DNA of 64,000 nt from Arthrobacter sp. ES3-54 (GCF_029504395.1 NZ_JAQFIF010000001.1:62001-126000), one strand, 5' to 3'. Shown: positions 39,912 to 50,110, numbered from the stretch's first letter. The notes: generated by a model from the letters alone, not told the origin. Translations and numbers: made by a program.

Positions 39912-40943
39912 TCAACGGCCGGCGAGCAGCCCGTGCACGACGGCGGCGACGGGTCCGGCCTGCGCCTGCCGCCAAGCCGAGCCTGCCCACAGGTTCAGGC
40001 GCTCCGGGTCGCCGGCTGCGGCGGCCGCGGCGCGGAGGGGAGCCGTCAGGTGGTGGATCGCCGGGTAGGCCTCCGGCGCCTCGGGGTGGTCGCGGACGAA
40101 TTCGTTCTCCAGGGCCCGGGCCTGCCGGCCGGTGAAGGCGCGTGTCAGCCGGGTCTGGGTGAAATGCGGATCCGCCAGGGCATCCTTGTGCAGCTGCCTG
40201 GCACCGCTTTCGTCCGTGCGGAGGAAGGCGGTGCCGAGCTGGGCTGCTGCAGCCCCGGCGCGCAGCACCGCGTCGAGCCCGGCCGCGTCCATGATGCCGC
40301 CCGCGGCCACCAGCGGCAGGTCGACGGCGGACCGCACCTCCGCGAGCAGCTCCGCCGTCGTCCCGCCCGGCTGTGCCCCCGACGCCGGAAGGAACGCCGC
40401 ACTGTGTGCTCCGGCGCTCGTGTGCTGCACCACCAGGGCGTCCACGCCCTGCTCTGCCGCCCGTACGGCCTCGGCCGTGCTGGTAACAGTGGCAAGCACC
40501 GCCGAGCCCACCCGCTGCAGAGCGCGGGCGACGTCGGCGCCGGGCAGCCCGAAGGCGAAACTGACCAGCTCCACGGGCTCCGCCAACAGGGCATCGATCT
40601 TTCCCTGCCACTCGTCGTCGTCATCGACCCGCAACGGCGGGAGCTCCACACCGTACCGCCGGGCATCGGCCAGCAGCTGCAGCCGGTAGTCCTCGAGCTC
40701 GGCCAACAGCGCCGCGGACGGCCGCAGCTGGGCCGGATCCGGGACGAACACATTCATCCCGAAGCGGGCGCCGGACTCCCGGACGGTGCGGATTTCCGCC
40801 TGCATGGCCGCCACGCTCTTGTAGCCGGCCGCCAGGAAGCCGAGGCCGCCGGCGCGGTGTACGGCCTCGACAAAGGCCGGCGTCGAGGTTCCTCCGGCCA
40901 TGGGTGCCGCGATGACGGGTGTGCCGAAAAGATCGTGGGACAT
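39912..40943 (-). CDS. nitronate monooxygenase-like flavoprotein
   Basis: 343 aa. TIM-barrel FMN enzyme: PVIAAPMAGGTSTPAFVEAV at the start, FGMNVFVPDP, VVQHTSAGAHSA, PLVAAGGIMDAAGLDAVLRAG and GTAFLRTDESGA, typical of the 2-nitropropane dioxygenase / nitronate monooxygenase family. AAGGAG precedes ATG at 40943. Divergent from the kinase gene with only 36 bp between. Confidence 0.8.
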   Translation of the reverse strand: MSHDLFGTPVIAAPMAGGTSTPAFVEAVHRAGGLGFLAAGYKSVAAMQAEIRTVRESGARFGMNVFVPDPAQLRPSAALLAELEDYRLQLLADARRYGVELPPLRVDDDDEWQGKIDALLAEPVELVSFAFGLPGADVARALQRVGSAVLATVTSTAEAVRAAEQGVDALVVQHTSAGAHSAAFLPASGAQPGGTTAELLAEVRSAVDLPLVAAGGIMDAAGLDAVLRAGAAAAQLGTAFLRTDESGARQLHKDALADPHFTQTRLTRAFTGRQARALENEFVRDHPEAPEAYPAIHHLTAPLRAAAAAAGDPERLNLWAGSAWRQAQAGPVAAVVHGLLAGR

Positions 40944-40979
40944 TGCGGGCTCCTTGCAGCCATTCAGTAACCTGTTCCA

Positions 40980-41933
40980 GTGACTAACACTGACTTCCCG
41001 CCGGGGGCGGACTCCGTTCCATCTTCCACCACGCCATCCGCCCCGGCGACGACGGGTGCTGTGATCGGCCTGGACATCGGCGGCACCAAGACCCGGGGCG
41101 TCCGATTCGAGGACGGCGCCCCGGTGGCCGACGAATCGGTGGGCAGCTCCAATGTCCAGAACGTCAGCCCTGAGGAGGCCGCCCGCAACCTGGCGGAACT
41201 CTTCGCCCGTATCGGTGGGGGAGACGTCGCCCAGGTTTACGCCGGAGCCGGTGGCATCGACACCGACGACGACGCCGCGGCGCTCGCGGCCCTGATTGCC
41301 CCCCACGTGCCCGGCGCCCGGATCACGGTGGTCCACGACTCCCGGCTGCTGCTCGCCGCTGGCGGCGCCAGCACCGGCGTCGCAGTCATCGCCGGCACTG
41401 GCTCGGCCGCGTGGGGCAGGAACGGCCGTGGCGAGGAAGCCCGGGCCGGGGGCTGGGGCTACCTGCTCGGCGACGAGGGCAGCGGCTATTGGCTGGGCCG
41501 GGAGGCCGTCCGCCACAGCCTGCGGCGGATGAACCAGGGGCTGGAACCGGACGAACTCACCACCGCCCTGCTGGCATCCTGCGGCGTGGACCACCCGAAC
41601 AAGCTAATCGCGCTTTTCCACTCGCCCGCGACCGGACGCCGTTTCTGGGCCCAGCAAGCCCGCCTCGTGGTGGAGGCCGCAGACGCCGGCCATGCGACGA
41701 GCCAGGCCCTCGTGGACCAGGCCGGGCGCGACCTCGCCGACCTGGCCGCGCAGACCGTCAGGCAGCTCGACATCGAGGGTCCGGTCATCCTGGGCAGCGG
41801 GCTCGGCATGAACGTGCCGCGGCTGCAGGAATCGTTCCGCGCGGCACTGGCCGCCGCGGGGATCACCGATGTCCGGGTCCTGGAGCAGGAGCCCATCTTC
41901 GGCGTGCTCCAGCTGGTGGCGGACCAGGAGTAG
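40980..41933 (+). CDS. N-acetylglucosamine kinase-like protein (BadF/BadG/BcrA ATPase fold)
   Basis: 317 aa. VIGLDIGGTKTRGVRFEDG (phosphate 1), VAVIAGTGSAAWGRNG (phosphate 2), and GWGYLLGDEGSGYWLGREAV are typical of GlcNAc or glucosamine kinases of the ASKHA superfamily. GTG at 40980. No sugar-transport genes are adjacent, so the true substrate is uncertain. Confidence 0.75.
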   Translation: MTNTDFPPGADSVPSSTTPSAPATTGAVIGLDIGGTKTRGVRFEDGAPVADESVGSSNVQNVSPEEAARNLAELFARIGGGDVAQVYAGAGGIDTDDDAAALAALIAPHVPGARITVVHDSRLLLAAGGASTGVAVIAGTGSAAWGRNGRGEEARAGGWGYLLGDEGSGYWLGREAVRHSLRRMNQGLEPDELTTALLASCGVDHPNKLIALFHSPATGRRFWAQQARLVVEAADAGHATSQALVDQAGRDLADLAAQTVRQLDIEGPVILGSGLGMNVPRLQESFRAALAAAGITDVRVLEQEPIFGVLQLVADQE

Positions 41934-41973
41934 CCGGAGGGATTCCGCCGGCTACTACGCTGGAGGGATGAGC

Positions 41974-42423
41974 ATGCAATTCGACACCCGGCCCGCCGCC
42001 TACGCCGTCATCATCCGTGACGCCGAGATCCTCCTGGCGTACTGGAAGCAGGACGGCCGCGAGGGCTGGACGCTGCCGGGCGGCGGGCTCGACCTGGCCG
42101 AACACCCGGTTGACGGCTGTCGCCGCGAGATCCACGAGGAAACCGGCTACGACGCCGAGGTTGGCGCCTTGCTGGGGATCGACGTCGGGCACTGGCCATC
42201 CGAAGTCCGGCTCGACGGCGGCGAGCGGGACTTCCAGTCGCTCCGGCTGGTCTACGAAGCGACGATCACGGGCGGGGAACTGCGCCACGAGGTGAACGGC
42301 AGCACCACCCACGCGGCCTGGATTCCGCTGGAGGCGGTGGCCGAGCTGAACCGCGTCTCGCTGGTGGAAGCCGGGCTGCGCCTGTACCGCGAGAGGCCGC
42401 TGAACGGAAAACTTTCCGGCTAA
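41974..42423 (+). CDS. Nudix hydrolase
   Basis: 149 aa. The Nudix box is GGGLDLAEHPVDGCRREIHE followed by ETGYDAEVG, matching GX5EX7REUXEEXGU. Hydrolyses a nucleoside diphosphate-type substrate, not identifiable here. ATG at 41974 is preferred because GGAGG lies seven bases upstream; ATG at 41968 directly abuts it. Confidence 0.8.
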   Translation: MQFDTRPAAYAVIIRDAEILLAYWKQDGREGWTLPGGGLDLAEHPVDGCRREIHEETGYDAEVGALLGIDVGHWPSEVRLDGGERDFQSLRLVYEATITGGELRHEVNGSTTHAAWIPLEAVAELNRVSLVEAGLRLYRERPLNGKLSG

Positions 42424-42780
42424 ACCGCTAGCCAGGCGCGGGCGCCATGGCTATTCTGTAGAAACCGCCGGGAAGAAGCGCAGCAGCGTACTAAACGCTG
42501 TAGCCCAACAAACGCAGTAGCCCAATAGAAGCACTGCAGTCCGTCGGCGGGACCAGGCGGGATCAGACAGGGCCGGCCGCAGCAAGCCGGCCAACGACGG
42601 GGGGGTGGAAGCAATGAATGCGATATTTCTGAGCGCGCAGCGCACCGATACAAACCATGTCATTACTCCTGCCCCGTCCCACGGCGCAGCCTAGCCATCC
42701 AGCGCTAGTCTCCACGCACGCGGCATCTCTTGCCGCAGCGCACCTGCGCCGCTTCACGGGGCCCCATCAAAGGGTTTTCG
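42424..42780. other. intergenic region with short repeats
   Basis: A 357-bp gap without a convincing gene. AAACGC(T/A)GTAGCCCAA is repeated with a 17-bp period at 42493 and 42510. The last 60 bp carry the leader of rsgA. Reading frames crossing it are long but lack ribosome sites. Confidence 0.5.
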
Positions 42781-43998
42781 TTGACTACACATGCTGCATC
42801 GCCGGGCGCCCGCCGCGCCCTCTTCACCGATTCATCTGTTCCCAATTCATCCCTGTCCGCAGACGGCGGCCCCGAGGGGCCAGTCCACTACGGTTACACG
42901 GCCGGCGTCGCCGAGCGGTTCGCCGCCAATCCCGTACCGGGAGGCCGCTACCCGGGCCGCGTCATCCGGGTGGACCGCAACCTCGTCCTGGTGGCCGACG
43001 GCGGCGGAACCACACACCTGCCCTATCCGCGCGGCGGGGAGCTTCCCGCCACCGGGGACTGGGTCTGGCTGGGCTCGAACGCGGCGGGGGAGCCCGCCAT
43101 CGTGGGCGTAGTGCCGCGCCACTCGGAGCTGAGCCGCAAGCGTGCCTTCGAGGCTTCCTCCGAGGCGCAGGTCCTTGGCGCCAACATGGACGTAGTGGGG
43201 ATCGTCGTTCCGGTGGACCGTCCGTTGACGCACAACCGGCTCGAACGGACGCTGGTCGCGGCCTGGGACTCTGGTGCCACGCCGCTCGTGATCATCACGA
43301 AGGCGGACATCGCTGACCTCGCGGACGACGTCGTGGGGACGGTCGTGCGCCAGTCGGCGGGCGTCGACGTCGTCACCACCTCTGCTGAGAACGGCGACGG
43401 CCTCGACGAACTGCTGGGCCATCTGCCGCCCGGCGGCACGCTGGTGCTGCTGGGGCCCTCCGGCGCCGGCAAATCCACGCTCATCAATGCCCTCGCCGGC
43501 GCCGCGACCCAAGAGATCGGGGCAGTCCGCGCCGGCGACGGCAAGGGCAGGCACACCACCACGTCCCGCGCGCTCGTTCCCCTGCCCGGCGGCGCCGTCC
43601 TGATGGACACACCCGGGGTGCGCGGCTTCGGGATTTTCGACGCCGAGGACGGAATGGAGGAGATGTTCGGCGACCTCGAAGAGCTCTTCGAGCAATGCCG
43701 CTTCTCGGATTGCGCGCACGGCCGGGAGCCCGGCTGCGCCATCCAGGCTGCGCTCGCCGACGGCGTCCTAGCCGAACGCCGCTGGGCCAGCTACCTGAAG
43801 CTGCAGCGCGAACTCGCCGCCCTGGCCCGCCGCCACGACGCGGCCGCCCGGCGGGCCTACCAGCGCGAATGGCACCAAAAGATTGCGGTGGCGGGCAAGA
43901 GCCAGCGGTCGGCCGAGCGGGACAGCCAGGAAAATGCGCGCGACCGCGGCGGCAAGGGCAGTCAGGGCGGCAAGGGCGGCCGGCGGCGGCCCCGCTGA
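42781..43998 (+). CDS. rsgA: ribosome small subunit-dependent GTPase A
   Basis: 405 aa. An N-terminal OB-like domain, then circularly permuted GTPase motifs (IITKADIADL = G4; LLGPSGAGKSTLINALAG = G1; DTPGVRGFGI = G3) and the zinc site CRFSDCAHGREPGC. It matures the 30S subunit. TTG at 42781 with AAAGGG upstream is proposed. The C-terminus is a long basic Gly/Lys/Arg tail. Confidence 0.85.
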   Translation: MTTHAASPGARRALFTDSSVPNSSLSADGGPEGPVHYGYTAGVAERFAANPVPGGRYPGRVIRVDRNLVLVADGGGTTHLPYPRGGELPATGDWVWLGSNAAGEPAIVGVVPRHSELSRKRAFEASSEAQVLGANMDVVGIVVPVDRPLTHNRLERTLVAAWDSGATPLVIITKADIADLADDVVGTVVRQSAGVDVVTTSAENGDGLDELLGHLPPGGTLVLLGPSGAGKSTLINALAGAATQEIGAVRAGDGKGRHTTTSRALVPLPGGAVLMDTPGVRGFGIFDAEDGMEEMFGDLEELFEQCRFSDCAHGREPGCAIQAALADGVLAERRWASYLKLQRELAALARRHDAAARRAYQREWHQKIAVAGKSQRSAERDSQENARDRGGKGSQGGKGGRRRPR

Positions 43999-44225
43999 GG
44001 CACACTCCGCGGTGACACAAACGGTCCTGGTGGCGCAGCGGAAGCATTTCCGGTGCGCCACCCATCCGAAATCGTTGTGCTTCCGAAGCCTTACGGGAGC
44101 CGCGGCGCCGCTGACATTGTCCGGGGCGCTGGTTAGTCTAAGTGCTAACTGCTTTATGGCCAGCACACTGACGAAGTTGGCTGGTCCCTGTCGATGTTGC
44201 CGCCAACAGTTAGGTAAGCCCGGAA

Positions 44226-45329
44226 ATGGCCGAAGCCATGATCGAGTTCCAGAACGTCACGAAGCAGTACCAGGGTGGCCAGCCCGCCGTTGACGGGCTG
44301 ACCATGTCTATCGACAAGGGCGCCATCACGGTGTTCGTGGGACCTTCCGGTTGTGGGAAGACCACCTCCCTGCGGATGATCAACCGCATGGTGGAGCCCA
44401 CTTCGGGCGTCATCACCGTCGACGGGGCTGATGTCACTTCAGTGCCGGCCGCGCAGCTGCGCCGGTCCATGGGCTACGTCATGCAATCTTCCGGGCTGAT
44501 GCCGCACCGCTCCGTGCTGGACAACATCGCCACCGTTCCACGGCTTAACGGCGTGTCCAAAGCCGAGGCCCGCAAGCGCGCCCAGGAACTGCTCGACGTC
44601 GTCGGGCTGGCCTCCTCCCTCGGCAAGCGGTACCCGTCCCAGCTCTCCGGCGGCCAGCAGCAGCGCGTGGGCGTGGCCCGGGCGCTCGCGGCCGATCCTC
44701 CGGTGCTGCTGATGGACGAGCCCTTCAGTGCCGTGGACCCGGTGGTCCGCGATGAACTGCAGAAGGAGCTGCTCCGGCTCCAGCATGACCTGGCCAAGAC
44801 GATCGTCTTCGTCACCCACGACATCGACGAGGCCACCGTCCTGGGCGACAAGGTGGCCGTATTCGCTGTCGGCGGCAAGCTGGCGCAATACGCCGCCCCG
44901 CAGGAGATCCTGCGGGCTCCGGCAAACGAATTCGTGGCCGCATTCGTGGGCCGCGACCGCGGGTTCCGGCACCTTGCCTTCAGCCCCTCCGACGGCGTCA
45001 CCATCCACCCGGTCAGCACTATCACGGCCGAACAGCTCCGGGAGGAGGGCAGCTCCGACGGCTGGCAGCTGGTGGTTGACGACGCGCTCCGTCCCCTTGG
45101 CTGGGCCGGGCCCGGCAGTGCCACCGGAACCGGTCCGGCGATGGTTCCCGGCGGCTCCTTGTTCCGCAAGGGGGACACGCTCCGCCGAGCCCTGGACGCG
45201 GCCCTGTCCTCGCCGTCGGGCCTCGGCGTCGCCGTGGACGACGACGGCCGCGTGGCCGGGGTTATCGCGGCCACGGAAGTGCTCGCTGTGATCGAGTCAG
45301 ACCGCAGCATCCGGCACGGAGGGCTCTGA
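44226..45329 (+). CDS. osmoprotectant ABC transporter, ATPase (OpuCA/ProV-like)
   Basis: 367 aa. Walker A GPSGCGKTTSLRMINRM, signature LSGGQQQRVGVARALAADPP, Walker B LLMDEPFSAVDPVVRDEL with VTHDIDEA, followed by a C-terminal CBS-like regulatory part. Glycine betaine / choline / carnitine uptake type. First gene of a four-gene operon whose members overlap. An internal ATG at 44238 is a possible alternative start. Confidence 0.9.
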   Translation: MAEAMIEFQNVTKQYQGGQPAVDGLTMSIDKGAITVFVGPSGCGKTTSLRMINRMVEPTSGVITVDGADVTSVPAAQLRRSMGYVMQSSGLMPHRSVLDNIATVPRLNGVSKAEARKRAQELLDVVGLASSLGKRYPSQLSGGQQQRVGVARALAADPPVLLMDEPFSAVDPVVRDELQKELLRLQHDLAKTIVFVTHDIDEATVLGDKVAVFAVGGKLAQYAAPQEILRAPANEFVAAFVGRDRGFRHLAFSPSDGVTIHPVSTITAEQLREEGSSDGWQLVVDDALRPLGWAGPGSATGTGPAMVPGGSLFRKGDTLRRALDAALSSPSGLGVAVDDDGRVAGVIAATEVLAVIESDRSIRHGGL

Positions 45330-46069
45330 TGGAGTGGTTCCTGGCCAACAGGGCGGAGGTCTTCAGCCTCGCCGGCCAGCACCTCGTCCTGGCCATCCTG
45401 CCGATGATGTTCGGGGTCCTCATTGCCATCCCGCTGGCCCAGCTCGCCCGGCAGAACCGGGGCCTCCGGTCCACGGTGCTCACGGGGTCCTCGCTGCTCT
45501 ACACGATCCCGTCCCTGGCGCTCTTCATCATCCTGCCGACCATCCTCGGAACGCGGATCCTGGATCCTGTCAACGTGGTCGTGGCCCTGACCATCTACGC
45601 CGTTGCCCTGCTGGTGCGCGCCGCGCTGGATGCCTTCGACTCGGTGGACGAGGACCTCCGGCAGGCGGCCGTCGCGATGGGTTTCAAACCCTTCGCCGGT
45701 TTCATGCAGATCGATCTGCCGCTGTCTTTGCCGGTAATGTTCGCAGGGCTTCGCGTGGTCTCGGTCAGTAACATCTCACTGGTCAGCGTCGCGGCACTGC
45801 TGGGCATCGGCAACCTCGGAATGCTCTTCACTTCCGGCCTGCAACGTGATTTCGTCACCGAGGTGGTGGTGGGCATCATCGCCATCCTGATCCTCGCGCT
45901 GCTGATGGACTCCATCCTCGTCCTGCTCGAACGGCTGCTGACCCCGTGGACCCGGGCCGCGGCGGCCACGGGCGCTGGCGCCGGTCCAGGCGCCGCCCAG
46001 GACACGACTGGCGCCGCTGACGGGGCCTTGCTGCTTTCACGCCCCAAGACCGGAGGGGGAAACGCATGA
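45329..46069 (+). CDS. osmoprotectant ABC transporter, permease 1
   Basis: 246 aa, six predicted helices. AAVAMGFKPFAGFMQIDLPL is the EAA-type loop that docks on the ATPase. Overlaps the ATPase stop by one base and permease 2 by four. Confidence 0.9.
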   Translation: MEWFLANRAEVFSLAGQHLVLAILPMMFGVLIAIPLAQLARQNRGLRSTVLTGSSLLYTIPSLALFIILPTILGTRILDPVNVVVALTIYAVALLVRAALDAFDSVDEDLRQAAVAMGFKPFAGFMQIDLPLSLPVMFAGLRVVSVSNISLVSVAALLGIGNLGMLFTSGLQRDFVTEVVVGIIAILILALLMDSILVLLERLLTPWTRAAAATGAGAGPGAAQDTTGAADGALLLSRPKTGGGNA

Positions 46070-46812
46070 GCAATGTTGTCACGGACACCTTCGCCTGGCT
46101 CGCCAACCCGGAGAACTGGTCCGGCAGCGCCGGAATCCCGACGCGGCTGGCCGAGCACCTGCTCTACACGGGCCTGGTGATGCTGATCGCCACCGCCATC
46201 GCCGTGCCCATCGGCCTCTACGTCGGACACACCGGCCGCGGGCGGGTTGCCATCGTGGCACTCGCCGGCGCGCTGCGCGCCCTGCCCACCCTCGGCTTGC
46301 TGACCCTCTTCGTCCTGCTCGCCGGGATCGGTCTGATGCCGCCGATCTGGGCCCTCGTGATCCTGACCGTGCCGCCCCTGTTGGCCGGCACCTACGCCGG
46401 GATCTCCAGTGTTGACCGCAATGTAGTGGACGCCGCCCGCGCCATGGGCATGACCGAATGGCAGGTCCTCTTCCGGGCGGAATTCCCCAACGCGCTGCCC
46501 GTGATGTACGGAGGCTTCCGGACCGGGGTGCTCCAGGTGATCGCGACCGTCTCCGTAGTCGCCTACATCAACCTGGGCGGCCTGGGCCGCTACCTGTTCG
46601 ACGGACTCGTGCTCTCCGACTTCCCGCAAATGCTGGGCGGCTCCTTGTTGATTGCCGCCCTCGCCATCGCGGTCGACCTTGTCCTCGCCCTGATCCAGAG
46701 GCTGTTCCTGTCGCGGGGCGCCTCGTCCCAGCCAAACCGCAGCCAGCAGGCTGCGGTTGATCTCACAGACCCCGTACTCGCGGGGACTGTTCTTCAAGGA
46801 GGTACGTCATGA
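46066..46812 (+). CDS. osmoprotectant ABC transporter, permease 2
   Basis: 248 aa, similar permease with its EAA loop at DAARAMGMTEWQVLFRAEFP. It pairs with permease 1 to form the channel. Four-base overlaps join it to both neighbours. Confidence 0.9.
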   Translation: MSNVVTDTFAWLANPENWSGSAGIPTRLAEHLLYTGLVMLIATAIAVPIGLYVGHTGRGRVAIVALAGALRALPTLGLLTLFVLLAGIGLMPPIWALVILTVPPLLAGTYAGISSVDRNVVDAARAMGMTEWQVLFRAEFPNALPVMYGGFRTGVLQVIATVSVVAYINLGGLGRYLFDGLVLSDFPQMLGGSLLIAALAIAVDLVLALIQRLFLSRGASSQPNRSQQAAVDLTDPVLAGTVLQGGTS

Positions 46813-47774
46813 AGGAATCCCGCCAACGAGCCCTCGGCAGGCGCACATTCGGCGCGGTGGCCGCCGGCGTCGGCCTGGCCATGGCCCTGTCCGCATGCGG
46901 AGGATCATCCAACCCGCTCAGCTCGGCCCCGGCCAGCAGCGGTGCCGCCTCCGGTTCAGGCGGCGCCCTGGTGATCGGCTCCGCCGATTTCCCGGAGAGC
47001 CAGATCCTGGCGGAGGTCTACGCCGGCGCCCTGAACGCCGCGGGTGTCACGGCCAGCACCAAGCCGAACATCGGCTCGCGCGAGGTCTACCTGAAAGCAG
47101 TCCAGGACGGGTCGGTGGATGTTGTTCCCGACTACAGCGGCAACCTACTGCTGTACGTAAACAAGGACGCCACCGAGGTTTCGGCCGAGGACATTGCGAA
47201 GGCCCTCCCGGCCAAGCTCCCGCAGGGCCTGGCCGTGCTGGATGCCTCCAAAGCGGAGGACAAGGACGCCATGGTGGTTACCAAGGCCACTGCCGAGAAA
47301 CACCAGCTGAAGTCCATCGAAGACATGGCGAAGGTTTGCAGCGACCTCGTGATTGGCGCCCCGGCGACCTTCGCCGAGCGCGCTTACGGGCTGCCCGGCC
47401 TGAAGAAGAACTACAACTGTGTCCCGAAGAAGCTTGAACCGTTCAGCGACGGCGGCGGCGCAGTCACGCTGAAGGCTCTGCTCTCGGACCAGGTCCAGGT
47501 GGCGGACATCTACACCACCACCCCGTCCATCCCGGACAACGACCTCGTGGTGCTGGAGGATCCGAAGAACAACTTCATCGCCCAGCAGGTGCTGCCGCTG
47601 TACAACACCGCCAAGATGACGGACAAGGCGAAGGAAGCCCTCAACTCCGTGTCCAAGGTCCTCACCACGGAAGACCTCATCAACCTCAACCGTGCCGTGA
47701 GCGGCAGCCAGAAGCAGAATCCGAAGGACGCCGCGGACGCGTGGCTGAAGGAGAAGGGCATCGTTAAGCAGTAG
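46809..47774 (+). CDS. osmoprotectant-binding lipoprotein (OpuAC/OpuCC-like)
   Basis: 321 aa. An N-terminal signal with lipobox LSACGG (Cys about residue 31), then a Ser/Ala/Gly linker and a type-II substrate-binding domain starting VIGSADFPESQILAEVYAGA. Typical OpuAC domain for quaternary amines. Last gene of the operon; a strong terminator follows at 47851. Confidence 0.9.
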   Translation: MKESRQRALGRRTFGAVAAGVGLAMALSACGGSSNPLSSAPASSGAASGSGGALVIGSADFPESQILAEVYAGALNAAGVTASTKPNIGSREVYLKAVQDGSVDVVPDYSGNLLLYVNKDATEVSAEDIAKALPAKLPQGLAVLDASKAEDKDAMVVTKATAEKHQLKSIEDMAKVCSDLVIGAPATFAERAYGLPGLKKNYNCVPKKLEPFSDGGGAVTLKALLSDQVQVADIYTTTPSIPDNDLVVLEDPKNNFIAQQVLPLYNTAKMTDKAKEALNSVSKVLTTEDLINLNRAVSGSQKQNPKDAADAWLKEKGIVKQ

Positions 47775-47850
47775 CCAGCGCTGGGGGCCCGCCGTGGCAA
47801 CATGCTGCGGCGGACCCTGCCGGGCCGCTGGCCACGACTGACCTGCCGGT

Positions 47851-47898
47851 GACGCCGGTGTCCGGGCTTGCAGCCCGGGCACCGGCGTCGTTGTTGTT
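47851..47898 (+). terminator. intrinsic terminator of the osmoprotectant operon
   Basis: GACGCCGGTG and TCCGGGC pair with GCCCGGG and CACCGGCGTC (17 bp, loop TTGCA), followed by GTTGTTGTT. Confidence 0.85.
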
Positions 47899-47964
47899 AC
47901 TGCCGGGTCCGCGTGTGAGTCATGTCTCAGCGGAAGTACATCCTCCATATGGCATATTTGATGG

Positions 47965-49185
47965 ATGGCAGAATTCAAGCAGTCCACCAAGCTTCATAAT
48001 GTCCTTTACGACATCCGTGGACCGATTCTTCAGGCCGCCCAGCAGATGGAGGCGGAGGGTCACCGGATCCTCAAACTGAACATCGGAAACCCGGCCCCGT
48101 TTGGGTTTGAAGCGCCGGACGCGATCCTGGTGGACATGATCCGCCACCTGCCGCATGCCCAGGGCTACAGCGACTCGCGCGGCATTTTCTCCGCCCGCAC
48201 CGCCGTCTCGCAGTACTACCAGACCCGCGGGATCCAGAACATCCACGTCGATGACATCTATCTCGGCAACGGCGTCAGCGAACTGATCACGATGTCGCTC
48301 ATGGCCCTGCTCGACGACGGCGACGAGGTCCTCATCCCCACCCCGGACTACCCGCTGTGGACTGCCTCGGTTGCCCTGGCCGGCGGGAAGCCCGTGCACT
48401 ACCTCTGCGACGAGGAAACCGGCTGGCAGCCGGATCTTGAGGACATGGAAGCGAAGATCACCCCTCGCACCAAGGGCATCGTGATCATTAACCCGAACAA
48501 CCCCACGGGTGCGGTGTATCCGAAAGCGACGCTGAAAAAGATCGTCGCCCTCGCCGAGAAACACGGCCTGGTGCTCTTCGCCGACGAGATCTACGAGAAG
48601 ATCCTCTACGAAGACGCGGTGCACGTAAACCTCGCCTCGCTCACCGGCGACGATGTCCTGTGCCTGACCTTCAGCGGTCTCTCCAAGGCGTACCGGGTCT
48701 GCGGGTTCCGGGCCGGCTGGATGGCCATCTCCGGGCCGAAAAAGGACGCCGCGGACTACCTCGAGGGCATCAACCTGCTCGCCAACATGCGCCTCTGCGC
48801 CAATGTTCCGGCCCAGCACGCCATCCAGACCGCGCTTGGCGGCTACCAGAGCATCAACGACCTGATCCTGCCCGGCGGACGCCTCCTGGAGCAGCGGAAC
48901 AAGGCCTACGACATGCTCAACGCCATCCCCGGCGTCAGCACGCAGCAGGCCCGCGGGGCCATGTATCTGTTCCCGAAGCTGGACCCTGAGGTTTATCACA
49001 TCCGCGACGACGAGAAATTTGTCCTGGACCTGCTCCGCGAGCAGAAGATCCTCCTGTCCCACGGCAGGGCGTTCAACTGGGTCCGGCCGGACCACTTCCG
49101 GATGGTGACGCTGCCTAACGTCAAGGACCTCGAAGAAGCGATCAACCGCATGGCGGACTTCCTGAGCCGGTACAAGGGGAACTAG
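47965..49185 (+). CDS. alaA: aminotransferase (AlaA-like)
   Basis: 406 aa, class I fold type I. KLNIGNPAPFGFEAPDAILV, PTPDYPLWTA, IINPNNPTGAVYP, and the PLP lysine in TFSGLSKAYRVCGFRAGW. Closest in layout to the alanine-synthesising transaminase AlaA (YfbQ). An AT-rich promoter sits just upstream; the ATG may be nearly leaderless. Confidence 0.85.
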   Translation: MAEFKQSTKLHNVLYDIRGPILQAAQQMEAEGHRILKLNIGNPAPFGFEAPDAILVDMIRHLPHAQGYSDSRGIFSARTAVSQYYQTRGIQNIHVDDIYLGNGVSELITMSLMALLDDGDEVLIPTPDYPLWTASVALAGGKPVHYLCDEETGWQPDLEDMEAKITPRTKGIVIINPNNPTGAVYPKATLKKIVALAEKHGLVLFADEIYEKILYEDAVHVNLASLTGDDVLCLTFSGLSKAYRVCGFRAGWMAISGPKKDAADYLEGINLLANMRLCANVPAQHAIQTALGGYQSINDLILPGGRLLEQRNKAYDMLNAIPGVSTQQARGAMYLFPKLDPEVYHIRDDEKFVLDLLREQKILLSHGRAFNWVRPDHFRMVTLPNVKDLEEAINRMADFLSRYKGN

Positions 49186-49255
49186 GCTTCGGTCAGCAGC
49201 GCAACGGGGCTCCTGCCCCGACTACCGCGGCTGCGCCAACCGGAAAGAGGTATTG

Positions 49256-50110
49256 ATGGCAGGCTCCGCGACATTCGATGACCACCCCTCGAAACTCCTG
49301 AAGGTCGGGAAGGGTTTTAGCCTGGAGTCGCTGGACCCCGGCTCGACGCCCGGCTACGACGGCGACAAGGCCGACGGAGAGCAGCTGCTGGAGGAACTGG
49401 ACGGCAAACTCGCCCAGCTCCAGGAACAGCTCTTTGCCGAGTCCCTGTTCGGCGGAACCAAACGGCTGCTGCTGATCCTGCAGGCCATGGACACTGCCGG
49501 CAAGGGCGGAATCGTCACCCACGTCATGGGCACCATGAACCCCCACGGTGTCCAGCTGAAGTCCTTCAAAGCACCCACTCCGGAGGAGAAGTCATACGAC
49601 TTCTTGTGGCGGATTGAGAAGGAAGTGCCGGCGGCCGGGATGGTGGGCGTCTTCGACCGTTCCCACTACGAGGACGTCCTGATTCACCGCGTCCACCGCT
49701 GGGCCAGCCCCGAGGAGCTGGAGCGCCGCTACGGCGCCATCAACGAATTTGAGGCAAGGCAGGCAGGGGCGGGGACGAAGATCGTCAAGGTCATGCTGCA
49801 CATCAGCAGCGACGAGCAGAAGGACCGCCTCCTGGCCCGGCTGGATGACCCCGCCAAACAGTGGAAGTACAGCAGTGGGGACCTGAAGGAACGGGCCTTC
49901 TGGGCTGACTACATGGATGCTTACCAGAAGGCTATCGACAAGACCAATACCGATCTGGTCCCGTGGCATGTGGTGCCGGCCAACAAGAAGTGGTACGCCC
50001 GCATCGCCGTGCAGCAACTCCTACTGGAGGCCCTCGACGGCATGAACCTCCAATGGCCGGTTCCGGACCTGGACCTGGACATGGAGCGCGAACTGGTAAA
50101 GCGGTCCTGA
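49256..50110 (+). CDS. ppk2: polyphosphate kinase 2 family protein
   Basis: 284 aa, one PPK2 domain. Walker A LQAMDTAGKGGIVTHVMG, Walker B VFDRSHYEDVLIHRV, lid region RRYGAINEFEARQAG and the C-terminal PANKKWYARIAVQQLL. Transfers phosphate between polyphosphate and nucleotides. ATG at 49256 follows AGAGG; TTG at 49253 is not used. Confidence 0.9.
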   Translation: MAGSATFDDHPSKLLKVGKGFSLESLDPGSTPGYDGDKADGEQLLEELDGKLAQLQEQLFAESLFGGTKRLLLILQAMDTAGKGGIVTHVMGTMNPHGVQLKSFKAPTPEEKSYDFLWRIEKEVPAAGMVGVFDRSHYEDVLIHRVHRWASPEELERRYGAINEFEARQAGAGTKIVKVMLHISSDEQKDRLLARLDDPAKQWKYSSGDLKERAFWADYMDAYQKAIDKTNTDLVPWHVVPANKKWYARIAVQQLLLEALDGMNLQWPVPDLDLDMERELVKRS